A stretch of DNA of 64,000 nt from Auanema rhodensis (Eukaryota; Nematoda; Chromadorea; Rhabditida; Rhabditidae): the NCBI GenBank assembly GCA_964057225.1, contig CAXKVF010000072.1, forward strand, positions 434,001 through 498,000, read 5' to 3'. Below, one piece after another: positions 27,457 to 41,186 of this stretch; positions within the stretch are counted from its first letter, which is position 1; the number at the start of each line of letters is the position of its first letter. Both the position numbers and the translations under genes were made by a program. Below the pieces are notes generated by a model. It was not told the DNA's origin. It made no database searches and saw only the letters and a program-made list of their open reading frames with translations.

Positions 27457-30400
27457 ATGGTTACCATGCACCAATATCAATAAAAATTTGTTTTTAGACT
27501 AATATGGACATGGGGAATCTAATTTTGAAAACCGCATCTCTTTATCTTTCACGTGAAGCGAGTTACATACCAAGTGCACATCACGTGTACATTTAATTAG
27601 CATAAATTAAAATTCACGTAAATTTCAAAATCATGGTTACCATGCACCAATATCAATAAAAATTTGTTTTTAGACTAATATGGACATGGGGAATCTAATT
27701 TTGAAAACCGCATCTCTTTATCTTTCACGTGAAGCGAGTTACATACCAAGTGCACATCACGTGTACATTTAATTAGCATAAATTAAAATTCACGTAAATT
27801 TCAAAATCATGGTTACCATGCACCAATATCAATAAAAATTTGTTTTTAGACTAATATGGACATGAGGAATCTAATTTTGGAAACCGCATCTCTTTATCTT
27901 TCACGTGAAGCGAGTTACATACCAAGTGCACATCACGTGTACATTTAATTAGCATAAATTAAAGTTCACGTAAATTTCAAAGTCGTGGTTACCATGCACC
28001 AATATCAATAAAAATTCGTTTTTAGACTAATATGGACATGGGGAATCTAATTTTGAAAACCGCATCTCTTTATCTTTCACGTGAAGCGAGTTACATACCA
28101 AGTGCACATCACGTGTACATTTAATTAGCATAAATTAAAATTCACGTAAATTTCAAAATCATGGTTACCATGCACCAATATCAATAAAAATTTGTTTTTA
28201 GACTAATATGGACATGAGGAATCTAATTTTGGAAACCGCATCTCTTTATCTTTCACGTGAAGCGAGTTACATACCAAGTGCACATCACGTGTACATTTAA
28301 TTAGCATAAATTAAAGTTCACGTAAATTTCAAAGTCGTGGTTACCATGCACCAATATCAATAAAAATTCGTTTTTAGACTAATATGGACATGGGGAATCT
28401 AACTTTGAAAACCGCATCTCTTTATCTTTCACGTGAAGCGAGTTACATACCAAGTGCACATCACGTGTACATTTAATTAGCATAAATTAAAGTTCACGTA
28501 AATTTCAAAGTCATGGTTACCATGCACCAATATCAATAAAAATTTGTTTTTAGACTAATATGGACATGGGGAATCTAATTTTGAAAACCGCATCTCTTTA
28601 TCTTTCACGTGAAGCGAGTTACATACCAAGTGCACATCACGTGTACATTTAATTAGCATAAATTAAAGTTCACGTAAATTTCAAAGTCATGGTTACCATG
28701 AACCAATATCAATAAAAATTTGTGTTTAGACTAATATGGACATGGGGAATCTAATTTTGAAAACCGCATCTCTTTATCTTTCACGTGAAGCGAGTTACAT
28801 AACAAGTGCACATCACGTGTACATTTAATTAGCATAAATTAAAGTTCACGTAAATTTCAAAGTCATGGTTACCATGCACCAATATCAATAAAAATTTGTT
28901 TTTAGACTAATATGGACATGGGGAATCTAATTTTGAAAACCGCATCTCTTTATCTTTCACGTGAAGCGAGTTACATACCAAGTGCACATCACGTGTACAT
29001 TTAATTAGCATAAATTAAAGTTCACGTAAATTTCAAAGTCATGGTTACCATGCACCAATATCAATAAAAATTTGTTTTTAGACTAATATGGACATGGGGA
29101 ATCTAATTTTGAAAACCGCATCTCTTCATCTTTCACGTGAAGCGAGTTACATACCAAGTACACATCAAGTGTACATTTAATTAGCATAAATTAAAGTTCA
29201 CGTAAATTTCAAAGTCATGGTTACCATGCACCAATATCAATAAAAATTTGTTTTTAGACTAATATGGACATGGGGAATCTAATTTTGAAAACCGCATCTC
29301 TTTATCTTTCACGTGAAGCGAGTTACATACCAAGTGCACATCACGTGTACATTTAATTAGCATAAATTAAAGTTCACGTAAATTTCAAAGTCATGGTTAC
29401 CATGCACCAATATCAATAAAAATTTGTTTTTAGACTAATATGGACATGAGGAATCTAATTTTGAAAACCGCATCTCTTTATCTTTCACGTGAAGCGAGTT
29501 ACATACCAAGTGCACATCACGTGTACATTTAATTAGCATAAATTAAAGTTCACGTAAATTTCAAAGTCATGGTTACCATGCACCAATATCAATAAAAATT
29601 TGTTTTTAGACTAATATGGACATGGGGAATCTAATTTTGAAAACCGCATCTCTTTATCTTTCACGTGAAGCGAGTTACATACCAAGTGCACATCACGTGT
29701 ACATTTAATTAGCATAAATTAAAATTCACGTAAATTTCAAAATCATGGTTACCATGCACCAATATCAATAAAAATTTGTTTTTAGACTAATATGGACATG
29801 GGGAATCTAATTTTGAAAACCGCATCTCTTTATCTTTCACGTGAAGCGAGTTACATACCAAGTGCACATCACGTGTACATTTAATTAGCATAAATTAAAA
29901 TTCACGTAAATTTCAAAATCATGGTTACCATGCACCAATATCAATAAAAATTTGTTTTTAGACTAATATGGACATGAGGAATCTAATTTTGGAAACCGCA
30001 TCTCTTTATCTTTCACGTGAAGCGAGTTACATACCAAGTGCACATCACGTGTACATTTAATTAGCATAAATTAAAGTTCACGTAAATTTCAAAGTCGTGG
30101 TTACCATGCACCAATATCAATAAAAATTCGTTTTTAGACTAATATGGACATGGGGAATCTAATTTTGAAAACCGCATCTCTTTATCTTTCACGTGAAGCG
30201 AGTTACATACCAAGTGCACATCACGTGTACATTTAATTAGCATAAATTAAAATTCACGTAAATTTCAAAATCATGGTTACCATGCACCAATATCAATAAA
30301 AATTTGTTTTTAGACTAATATGGACATGAGGAATCTAATTTTGGAAACCGCATCTCTTTATCTTTCACGTGAAGCGAGTTACATACCAAGTGCACATCAC

Positions 30401-31680
30401 GTGTACATTTAATTAGCATAAATTAAAGTTCACGTAAATTTCAAAGTCGTGGTTACCATGCACCAATATCAATAAAAATTCGTTTTTAGACTAATATGGA
30501 CATGGGGAATCTAACTTTGAAAACCGCATCTCTTTATCTTTCACGTGAAGCGAGTTACATACCAAGTGCACATCACGTGTACATTTAATTAGCATAAATT
30601 AAAGTTCACGTAAATTTCAAAGTCATGGTTACCATGCACCAATATCAATAAAAATTTGTTTTTAGACTAATATGGACATGGGGAATCTAATTTTGAAAAC
30701 CGCATCTCTTTATCTTTCACGTGAAGCGAGTTACATACCAAGTGCACATCACGTGTACATTTAATTAGCATAAATTAAAGTTCACGTAAATTTCAAAGTC
30801 ATGGTTACCATGAACCAATATCAATAAAAATTTGTGTTTAGACTAATATGGACATGGGGAATCTAATTTTGAAAACCGCATCTCTTTATCTTTCACGTGA
30901 AGCGAGTTACATAACAAGTGCACATCACGTGTACATTTAATTAGCATAAATTAAAGTTCACGTAAATTTCAAAGTCATGGTTACCATGCACCAATATCAA
31001 TAAAAATTTGTTTTTAGACTAATATGGACATGGGGAATCTAATTTTGAAAACCGCATCTCTTTATCTTTCACGTGAAGCGAGTTACATACCAAGTGCACA
31101 TCACGTGTACATTTAATTAGCATAAATTAAAGTTCACGTAAATTTCAAAGTCATGGTTACCATGCACCAATATCAATAAAAATTTGTTTTTAGACTAATA
31201 TGGACATGGGGAATCTAATTTTGAAAACCGCATCTCTTCATCTTTCACGTGAAGCGAGTTACATACCAAGTACACATCAAGTGTACATTTAATTAGCATA
31301 AATTAAAGTTCACGTAAATTTCAAAGTCATGGTTACCATGCACCAATATCAATAAAAATTTGTTTTTAGACTAATATGGACATGGGGAATCTAATTTTGA
31401 AAACCGCATCTCTTTATCTTTCACGTGAAGCGAGTTACATACCAAGTGCACATCACGTGTACATTTAATTAGCATAAATTAAAGTTCACGTAAATTTCAA
31501 AGTCATGGTTACCATGCACCAATATCAATAAAAATTTGTTTTTAGACTAATATGGACATGAGGAATCTAATTTTGAAAACCGCATCTCTTTATCTTTCAC
31601 GTGAAGCGAGTTACATACCAAGTGCACATCACGTGTACATTTAATTAGCATAAATTAAAGTTCACGTAAATTTCAAAGTC
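27457..31680 (+). repeat. 12-monomer (2112 bp) higher-order repeat, two tandem copies
   Basis: Copies are 27457-29568 and 29569-31680. Shared rare states at exactly 2112 bp spacing are A156 with A174 (AAAATTCACG and CAAAATCATGG) in units 1, 2 and 4, G72 (TTTGGAAACC) with A57 in units 3 and 5, TTTGTGTTTAG with ATAACAAG in unit 8 (28689 and 30801), and A120 with C87 and A128 in unit 10 (29041 and 31153). I noticed no differences between the copies, which suggests recent duplication. Confidence 0.88.
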
Positions 31681-34600
31681 ATGGTTACCATGCACCAATA
31701 TCAATAAAAATTTGTTTTTAGACTAATATGGACATGGGGAATCTAATTTTGAAAACCGCATCTCTTCATCTTTCACGTGAAGCGAGTTACATACCAAGTG
31801 CACATCACGTGTACATTTAATTAGCATAAATTAAAGTTCACGTAAATTTCAAAGTCATGGTTACCATGCACCAATATCAATAAAAATTTGTTTTTAGACT
31901 AATATGGACATGGGGAATCTAATTTTGAAAACCGCATCTCTTTATCTTTCACGTGAAGCGAGTTACATACCAAGTGCACATCACGTGTACATTTAATTAG
32001 CATAAATTAAAGTTCACGTAAATTTCAAAGTCATGGTTACCATGAACCAATATCAATAAAAAATTGTTTTTAGACTAATATGGACATGGGGAATCTAATT
32101 TTAAAAACCGCATCTCTTCATCTTTCACGTGAAGCGAGTTACATACCAAGTGCACATCACGTGTACATTTAATTAGCATAAATTAAAGTTCACGTAAATT
32201 TCAAAGTCATGGTTACCATGCACCAATATCAATAAAAATTTGTTTTTAGACTAATATGGACATGGGGAATCTAATTTTGAAAACCGCATCTCTTTATCTT
32301 TCACGTGAAGCGAGTTACATACCAAGTGCACATCACGTGTACATTTAATTAGCATAAATTAAAGTTCACGTAAATTTCAAAGTCATGGTTACCATGCACC
32401 AATATCAATAAAAATTTGTTTTTAGACTAATATGGACATGGGGAATCTAATTTTGAAAACCGCATCTCTTCATCTTTCACGTGAAGCGAGTTACATACCA
32501 AGTGCACATCAAGTGTACATTTAATTAGCATAAATTAAAGTTCACGTAAATTTCAAAGTCATGGTTACCATGCACCAATATCAATAAAAATTTGTTTTTA
32601 GACTAATATGGACATGAGGAATCTAATTTTGAAAACCGCATCTCTTTATCTTTCACGTGAAGCGAGTTACATACCAAGTGCACATCACGTGTACATTTAA
32701 TTAGCATAAATTAAAGTTCACGTAAATTTCAAAGTCATGGTTACCATGAACCAATATCAATAAAAATTTGTTTTTAGACTAATATGGACATGGGGAATCT
32801 AATTTTGAGAACCGCATCTCTTTATCTTTCACGTGAAGCGAGTTACATACCAAGTGCACATCACGTGTACATTTAATTAGCATAAATTAAAGTTCACGTA
32901 AATTTCAAAGTCATGGTTACCATGCACCAATATCAATAAAAATTTGTTTTTAGACTAATATGGACATGGGGAATCTAATTTTGAAAACCGCATCTCTTTA
33001 TCTTTCACGTGAAGCGAGTTACATACCAAGTGCACATCACGTGTACATTTAATTAGCATAAATTAAAGTTCACGTAAATTTCAAAGTCATGGTTACCATG
33101 CACCAATATCAATAAAAATTTGTTTTTAGACTAATATGGACATGGGGAATCTAATTTTGAAAACCGCATCTCTTCATCTTTCACGTGAAGCGAGTTACAT
33201 ACCAAGTACACATCAAGTGTACATTTAATTAGCATAAATTAAAGTTCACGTAAATTTCAAAGTCATGGTTACCATGCACCAATATCAATAAAAATTTGTT
33301 TTTAGACTAATATGGACATGGGGAATCTAATTTTGAAAACCGCATCTCTTTATCTTTCACGTGAAGCGAGTTACATACCAAGTGCACATCACGTGTACAT
33401 TTAATTAGCATAAATTAAAGTTCACGTAAATTTCAAAGTCATGGTTACCATGCACCAATATCAATAAAAATTTGTTTTTAGACTAATATGGACATGAGGA
33501 ATCTAATTTTGAAAACCGCATCTCTTTATCTTTCACGTGAAGCGAGTTACATACCAAGTGCACATCACGTGTACATTTAATTAGCATAAATTAAAGTTCA
33601 CGTAAATTTCAAAGTCATGGTTACCATGCACCAATATCAATAAAAATTTGTTTTTAGACTAATATGGACATGGGGAATCTAATTTTGAAAACCGCATCTC
33701 TTCATCTTTCACGTGAAGCGAGTTACATACCAAGTGCACATCACGTGTACATTTAATTAGCATAAATTAAAGTTCACGTAAATTTCAAAGTCATGGTTAC
33801 CATGCACCAATATCAATAAAAATTTGTTTTTAGACTAATATGGACATGGGGAATCTAATTTTGAAAACCGCATCTCTTTATCTTTCACGTGAAGCGAGTT
33901 ACATACCAAGTGCACATCACGTGTACATTTAATTAGCATAAATTAAAGTTCACGTAAATTTCAAAGTCATGGTTACCATGAACCAATATCAATAAAAAAT
34001 TGTTTTTAGACTAATATGGACATGGGGAATCTAATTTTAAAAACCGCATCTCTTCATCTTTCACGTGAAGCGAGTTACATACCAAGTGCACATCACGTGT
34101 ACATTTAATTAGCATAAATTAAAGTTCACGTAAATTTCAAAGTCATGGTTACCATGCACCAATATCAATAAAAATTTGTTTTTAGACTAATATGGACATG
34201 GGGAATCTAATTTTGAAAACCGCATCTCTTTATCTTTCACGTGAAGCGAGTTACATACCAAGTGCACATCACGTGTACATTTAATTAGCATAAATTAAAG
34301 TTCACGTAAATTTCAAAGTCATGGTTACCATGCACCAATATCAATAAAAATTTGTTTTTAGACTAATATGGACATGGGGAATCTAATTTTGAAAACCGCA
34401 TCTCTTCATCTTTCACGTGAAGCGAGTTACATACCAAGTGCACATCAAGTGTACATTTAATTAGCATAAATTAAAGTTCACGTAAATTTCAAAGTCATGG
34501 TTACCATGCACCAATATCAATAAAAATTTGTTTTTAGACTAATATGGACATGAGGAATCTAATTTTGAAAACCGCATCTCTTTATCTTTCACGTGAAGCG

Positions 34601-34848
34601 AGTTACATACCAAGTGCACATCACGTGTACATTTAATTAGCATAAATTAAAGTTCACGTAAATTTCAAAGTCATGGTTACCATGAACCAATATCAATAAA
34701 AATTTGTTTTTAGACTAATATGGACATGGGGAATCTAATTTTGAGAACCGCATCTCTTTATCTTTCACGTGAAGCGAGTTACATACCAAGTGCACATCAC
34801 GTGTACATTTAATTAGCATAAATTAAAGTTCACGTAAATTTCAAAGTC
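30977..34848 (+). repeat. 11-monomer (1936 bp) higher-order repeat, two tandem copies
   Basis: Copies 30977-32912 and 32913-34848 run plain; C87+A120+A128; plain; A57; C87; plain; A13+C87 with AAAAAATTG and TTTTAAAAACC; plain; C87+A128; A57; A13 with TTTGAGAACC. The rare sites recur exactly 1936 bp apart (units at 32033/33969 and 32737/34673). The first copy shares its initial units with the end of the 12-monomer repeat, so the two repeats overlap in register. Confidence 0.87.
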
Positions 34849-35200
34849 ATGGTTACCATGCACCAATATCAATAAAAATTTGTTTTTAGACTAATATGGA
34901 CATGGGGAATCTAATTTTGAAAACCGCATCTCTTTATCTTTCACGTGAAGCGAGTAACATACCAAGTGCACATCACGTGTACATTTAATTAGCATAAATT
35001 AAAGTTCACGTAAATTTCAAAGTCATGGTTACCATGCACCAATATCAATAAAAATTTGTTTTTAGACTAATATGGACATGGGGAATCTAATTTTGAAAAC
35101 CGCATCTCTTTATCTTTCACGTGAAGCGAGTTACATACCAAGTGCACATCACGTGTACATTTAATTAGCATAAATTAAAGTTCACGTAAATTTCAAAGTC

Positions 35201-35408
35201 ATGGTTACCATGCACCAATATCAATAAAAATTTGTTTTTAGACTAATATGGACATGGGGAATCTATTTTGATTTTAGTTTAGTTTATTTTTTGGTTTATT
35301 TTGAAAACCGCATCTCTTTATCTTTCACGTGAAGCGAGTTACATACCAAGTGCACATCACGTGTACATTTAATTAGCATAAATTAAAGTTCACGTAAATT
35401 TCAAAGTC
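35201..35408 (+). repeat. 208-bp monomer carrying the T-rich insertion
   Basis: This is the first monomer in the window with an irregular length. It shifts the phase by 32 bp for everything downstream. The rest of the monomer is plain, so the insertion appears recent or has escaped conversion. Confidence 0.9.
35266..35297 (+). other. 32-bp T-rich insertion inside a monomer
   Basis: The monomer at 35201 is 208 bp. After ATCTA (35261-35265) come 32 extra bases made of TTTTGATTTTAG-like runs, then ATTTTGAAAACC resumes. The insert has no C and contains short reiterations (TTTAG, GTTTA). It is bounded by a 6-bp direct repeat ATTTTG (35265-35270 and 35298-35303), so it may be slippage or filler DNA from break repair, or a small insertion with target duplication. 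It does not match telomere repeats (no TTTAGGG or TTAGG). Confidence 0.85.
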
Positions 35409-36112
35409 ATGGTTACCATGCACCAATATCAATAAAAATTTGTTTTTAGACTAATATGGACATGGGGAATCTAATTTTGAAAACCGCATCTCTTTATCTT
35501 TCACGTGAAGCGAGTTACATACCAAGTGCTCATCACTTGTACATTTAATTAGCATAAATTAAAGTTCACGTAAATTTCAAAGTCATGGTTACCATGAACC
35601 AATATCAATAAAAATTTGTTTTTAGACTAATATGGACATGAGGAATCTAATTTTGAAAACCGCATCTCTTTATCTTTCACGTGAAGCGAGTTACATACCA
35701 AGTGCACATCACGTGTACATTTAATTAGCATAAATTAAAGTTCACGTAAATTTCAAAGTCATGGTTACCATGCACCAATATCAATAAAAATTTGTTTTTA
35801 GACTAATATGGACATGAGGAATCTAATTTTGAAAACCGCATCTCTTTATCTTTCACGTGAAGCGAGTTACATACCAAGTGCACATCACGTGTACATTTAA
35901 TTAGCATAAATTAAAGTTCACGTAAATTTCAAAGTCATGGTTACCATGCACCAATATCAATAAAAATTTGTTTTTAGACTAATATGGACATGGGGAATCT
36001 AATTTTGAAAACCGCATCTCTTTATCTTTCACGTGAAGCGAGTTACATACCAAGTGCACATCACGTGTACATTTAATTAGCATAAATTAAAGTTCACGTA
36101 AATTTCAAAGTC

Positions 36113-38048
36113 ATGGTTACCATGAAGCAATATCAATAAAAATTTGTTTTTAGACTAATATGGACATGGGGAATCTAATTTTGAAAACCGCATCTCTTCA
36201 TCTTTCACGTGAAGCGAGTTACATACCAAGTACACATCAAGTGTACATTTAATTAGCATAAATTAAAGTTCACGTAAATTTCAAAGTCATGGTTACCATG
36301 CACCAATATCAATAAAAATTTGTTTTTAGACTAATATGGACATGGGGAATCTAATTTTGAAAACCGCATCTCTTTATCTTTCACGTGAAGCGAGTTACAT
36401 ACCAAGTGCACATCACGTGTACATTTAATTAGCATAAATTAAAGTTCACGTAAATTTCAAAGTCATGGTTACCATGCACCAATATCAATAAAAATTTGTT
36501 TTTAGACTAATATGGACATGAGGAATCTAATTTTGAAAACCGCATCTCTTTATCTTTCACGTGAAGCGAGTTACATACCAAGTGCACATCACGTGTACAT
36601 TTAATTAGCATAAATTAAAGTTCACGTAAATTTCAAAGTCATGGTTACCATGCACCAATATCAATAAAAATTTGTTTTTAGACTAATATGGACATGGGGA
36701 ATCTAATTTTGAAAACCGCATCTCTTCATCTTTCACGTGAAGCGAGTTACATACCAAGTACACATCAAGTGTACATTTAATTAGCATAAATTAAAGTTCA
36801 CGTGAATTTCAAAGTCATGGTTACCATGCACCAATATCAATAAAAATTTGTTTTTAGACTAATATGGACATGGGGAATCTAATTTTGAAAACCGCATCTC
36901 TTTATCTTTCACGTGAAGCGAGTTACATACCAAGTGCACATCACGTGTACATTTAATTAGCATAAATTAAAGTTCACGTAAATTTCAAAGTCATGGTTAC
37001 CATGCACCAATATCAATAAAAATTTGTTTTTAGACTAATATGGACATGGGGAATCTAATTTTGAAAACCGCATCTCTTTATCTTTCACGTGAAGCGAGTT
37101 ACATACCAAGTGCACATCACGTGTACATTTAATTAGCATAAATTAAAGTTCACGTAAATTTCAAAGTCATGGTTACCATGAACCAATATCAATAAAAATT
37201 TGTTTTTAGACTAATATGGACATGGGGAATCTAATTTTGAAAACCGCATCTCTTCATCTTTCACGTGAAGCGAGTTACATACCAAGTGCACATCACGTGT
37301 ACATTTAATTAGCATAAATTAAAGTTCACGTAAATTTCAAAGTCATGGTTACCATGCACCAATATCAATAAAAATTTGTTTTTAGACTAATATGGACATG
37401 GGGAATCTAATTTTGAAAACCGCATCTCTTTATCTTTCACGTGAAGCGAGTTACATACCAAGGGCACATCACGTGTACATTTAATTAGCATAAATTAAAG
37501 TTCACGTAAATTTCAAAGTCATGGTTACCATGCACCAATATCAATAAAAATTTGTTTTTAGACTAATATGGACATGGGGAATCTAATTTTGAAAACCGCA
37601 TCTCTTCATCTTTCACGTGAAGCGAGTTACATACCAAGTGCACATCAAGTGTACATTTAATTAGCATAAATTAAAGTTCACGTAAATTTCAAAGTCATGG
37701 TTACCATGCACCAATATCAATAAAAATTTGTTTTTAGACTAATATGGACATGAGGAATCTAATTTTGAAAACCGCATCTCTTTATCTTTCACGTGAAGCG
37801 AGTTACATACCAAGTGCACATCACGTGTACATTTAATTAGCATAAATTAAAGTTCACGTAAATTTCAAAGTCATGGTTACCATGAACCAATATCAATAAA
37901 AATTTGTTTTTAGACTAATATGGACATGGGGAATCTAATTTTGAAAACCGCATCTCTTTATCTTTCACGTGAAGCGAGTTACATACCAAGTGCACATCAC
38001 GTGTACATTTAATTAGCATAAATTAAAGTTCACGTAAATTTCAAAGTC
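36113..38048 (+). repeat. Degenerate third copy of the 11-monomer repeat
   Basis: Units run C87+A120+A128; plain; A57; C87+A120+A128; plain; plain; A13+C87; plain; C87+A128; A57; A13. The order resembles the two copies to the left, but one plain unit is extra and the AAAAAATTG and GAGAACC states are absent. Private changes include GAAGCAA at 36125, AAGGGCAC near 37461 and CGTGAATT near 36802. Confidence 0.6.
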
Positions 38049-39456
38049 TTGGTTACCATGCACCAATATCAATAAAAATTTGTTTTTAGACTAATATGGA
38101 CATGGGGAATCTAATTTTGAAAACCGCATCTCTTTATCTTTCACGTGAAGCGAGTTACATATCAAGTGCACATCACGTGTACATTTAATTAGCATAAATT
38201 AAAGTTCACGTCAATTTCAAAGTCATGGTTACCATGCACCAATATCAATAAAAATTTGTTTTTAGACTAATATGGACATGGGGAATCTAATTTTGAAAAC
38301 CGCATCTCTTTATCTTTCACGTGAAGCGAGTTACATACCAAGTGCACATCACGTGTACATTTAATTAGCATAAATTAAAGTTCACGTAAATTTCAAAGTC
38401 ATGGTTACCATGCACCAATATCAATAAAAATTTGTTTTTTGACTAATATGGACATGAGGAATCTAATTTTGAAAACCGCATCTCTTTATCTTTCACGTGA
38501 AGCGAGTTACATACCAAGTGCACATCACGTGTACATTTAATTAGCATAAATTAAAGTTCACGTAAATTTCAAAGTCATGGTTACCATGCACCAATATCAA
38601 TAAAAATTTGTTTTTAGACTAATATGGACATGGGGAATCTAATTTTGAAAACCGCATCTCTTTATATTTCACGTGAAGCGAGTTACATACCAAGTGCACA
38701 TCACGTGTACATTTAATTAGCATAAATTAAAGTTCACGTAAATTTCAAAGTCATGGTTACCATGAACCAATATCAATAAAAATTTGTTTTTAGACTAATA
38801 TGGACATGGGGAATCTAATTTTGAAAACCGCATCTCTTTATCTTTCACGTGAAGCGAGTTACATACCAAGTGCACATCACGTGTACATTTAATTAGCATA
38901 AATTAAAGTTCACGTAAATTTCAAAGTCATGGTTACCATGCACCAATATCAATAAAAATTTGTTTTTAGACTAATATGGACATGGGAAATCTAATTTTGA
39001 AAACCGCATCTCTTTATCTTCCACGTGAAGCGAGTTACATACCAAGTGCACATCACGTGTACATTTAATTAGCATAAATTAAAGTTCACGTAAATTTCAA
39101 AGTCATGGTTACCATGAACCAATATTAATAAAAATTTGTTTTTAGACTAATATGTACATGGGGAATCTAATTTTGAAAACCGCATCTCTTTATCTTTCAC
39201 GTGAAGCGAGTTACATACCAAGTGCACATCACGTGTACATTTAATTAGCATAAATTAAAGTTCACGTAAATTTCAAAGTCATGGTTACCATGCACCAATA
39301 TCAATAAAAATCTGTTTTTAGACTAATATGGACATGGGGAATCTAATTTTGAAAACCGCATCTCTTTATCTTTCACGTGAAGCGAGTTACATACCAAGTG
39401 CACATCACGTGTACATTTAATTAGCATAAATTAAAGTTCACGTAAATTTCAAAGTC

Positions 39457-39631
39457 ATGGTTACCATGCACCAATATCAATAAAAATTTGTTTTTAGACT
39501 AATATGGACATGGGGAATCTAATTTTGAAACCCCATCTCTTTATCTTTCACGTGAAGCGAGTTACATATCAAGTGCACATCACGTGAACATTTAATTAGC
39601 ATAAATTAAAGTTCACGTAAATTTCAAAGTC
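39457..39631 (+). repeat. 175-bp divergent monomer
   Basis: One A is missing where TTTTGAAAACCGC is normally found, and the following bases read GAAACCCCATC. The unit also has T114 (ATATCAAG) and CACGTGAACA instead of CACGTGTACA. The next monomer at 39632 starts ATGGTTAACATTAACC and the one at 39808 has GGAAATGG and AAACGGCAT. This run of private changes is unusual in the array. Confidence 0.85.
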
Positions 39632-41186
39632 ATGGTTAACATTAACCAATATCAATAAAAATTTGTTTTTAGACTAATATGGACATGGGGAATCTAATTT
39701 TGAAAACCGCATCTCTTTATCTTTCACGTGAAGCGAGTTACATACCAAGTGCACATCACGTGTACATTTAATTAGCATAAATTAAAGTTCACGTAAATTT
39801 CAAAGTCATGGTTACCATGCACCAATATCAATAAAAATTTGTTTTTAGACTAATATGGAAATGGGGAATCTAATTTTGAAAACGGCATCTCTTTATCTTT
39901 CACGTGAAGCGAGTTACATACCAAGTGCACATCACGTGTACATTTAATTAGCATAAATTAAAGTTCACGTAAATTTCAAAGTCATGGTTACCATGAACCA
40001 ATATCAATAAAAATTTGTTTTTAGACTAATATGGACATGGGGAATCTAATTTTGAAAACCGCATCTCTTTATCTTTCACGTGAAGCGAGTTACATACCAA
40101 GTGCACATCACGTGTACATTTAATTAGCATAAATTAAAGTTCACGTAAATTTCAAAGTCATGGTTACCATGCACCAATATCAATAAAAATTTGTTTTTAG
40201 ACTAATATGGACATGGGGAATCTAATTTTGAAAACCGCATCTCTTTATCTTCCACGTGAAGCGAGTTACATACCAAGTGCACATCACGTGTACATTTAAT
40301 TAGCATAAATTAAAGTTCACGTAAATTTCAAAGTCATGGTTACCATGAACCAATATCAATAAAAATTTGTTTTTAGACTAATATGGACATGGGGAATCTA
40401 ATTTTGAAAACCGCATCTCTTTATCTTCCACGTGAAGCGAGTTACATACCAAGTGCACATCACGTGTACATTTAATTAGCATAAATTAAAGTTCACGTAA
40501 ATTTCAAAGTCATGGTTACCATGAACCAATATCAATAAAAATTTGTTTTTAGACTAATATGGACATGGGGAATCTAATTTTGAAAACCGCATCTCTTTAT
40601 CTTTCACGTGAAGCGAGTTACATACCAAGTGCACATCACGTGTACATTTAATTAGCATAAATTAAAGTTCACGTAAATTTCAAAGTCATGGTTACCATGC
40701 ACCAATATCAATAAAAATTTGTTTTTAGACTAATATGGACATGGGGAATCTAATTTTGAAAACCGCATCTCTTTATATTTCACGTGAAGCGAGTTACATA
40801 CCAAGTGCACATCACGTGTACATTTAATTAGCATAAATTAAAGTTCACGTAAATTTCAAAGTCATGGTTACCATGAACCAATATCAATAAAAATTTGTTT
40901 TTAGACTAATATGGACATGGGGAATCTAATTTTGAAAACCGCATCTCTTTATCTTTCACGTGAAGCGAGTTACATACCAAGTGCACATCACGTGTACATT
41001 TATTTAGCATAAATTAAAGTTCACGTAAATTTCAAAGTCATGGTTACCATGCACCAATATCAATAAAAATTTGTTTTTAGACTAATATGGACATGGGAAA
41101 TCTAATTTTGAAAACCGCATCTCTTTATCTTTCACGTGAAGCGAGTTACATACCAAGTGCACATCACGTGTACATTTAATTAGCAT

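Larger units (their letters stand above)
1..30624 (+). repeat. Domain A: G1/C33-bearing mosaic of higher-order repeats
   Basis: These 174 monomers are all net 176 bp. They are marked by G1 with C33 (GTGGTTACC together with ATTCGTTT), C67 (CTAACTTTG), A57 (ACATGAGGA), A118 (CCAAATGC), T76 (AAAATCGC), C102 (GAACCGAG), C70 (ATTTCGAAA), A167 (GTAAAATTC) and linked C87/A128. The final G1-C33-C67 unit is the monomer at 30449. The A118 marker falls in the monomers at 4401, 6161, 7921, 10033, 11617, 12849, 14609, 17777, 20593, 23233, 25345 and 27105, giving spacings of 10, 10, 12, 9, 7, 10, 18, 16, 15, 12 and 10 monomers. The repeat length is therefore not fixed but changes by whole monomers, as expected from repeated unequal exchange. 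Confidence 0.85.
30625..38576 (+). repeat. Domain B: array without G1/C33 units
   Basis: After the monomer at 30449 no G1+C33 unit appears again in the window. The stretch keeps A57, C87, A128, A120 and A13 from domain A but lacks C93, A64 and T114, which mark the next domain. The last A57 unit is at 38401. It includes the end of the 12-monomer repeat, the 11-monomer repeats and the 32-bp insertion. Confidence 0.7.

Noticed and set aside
35266-35297. Interstitial telomere repeat (TTTAG runs)
   Set aside because: Only two imperfect TTTAG units without G runs; no TTTAGGG, TTAGGG or TTAGG tandem.
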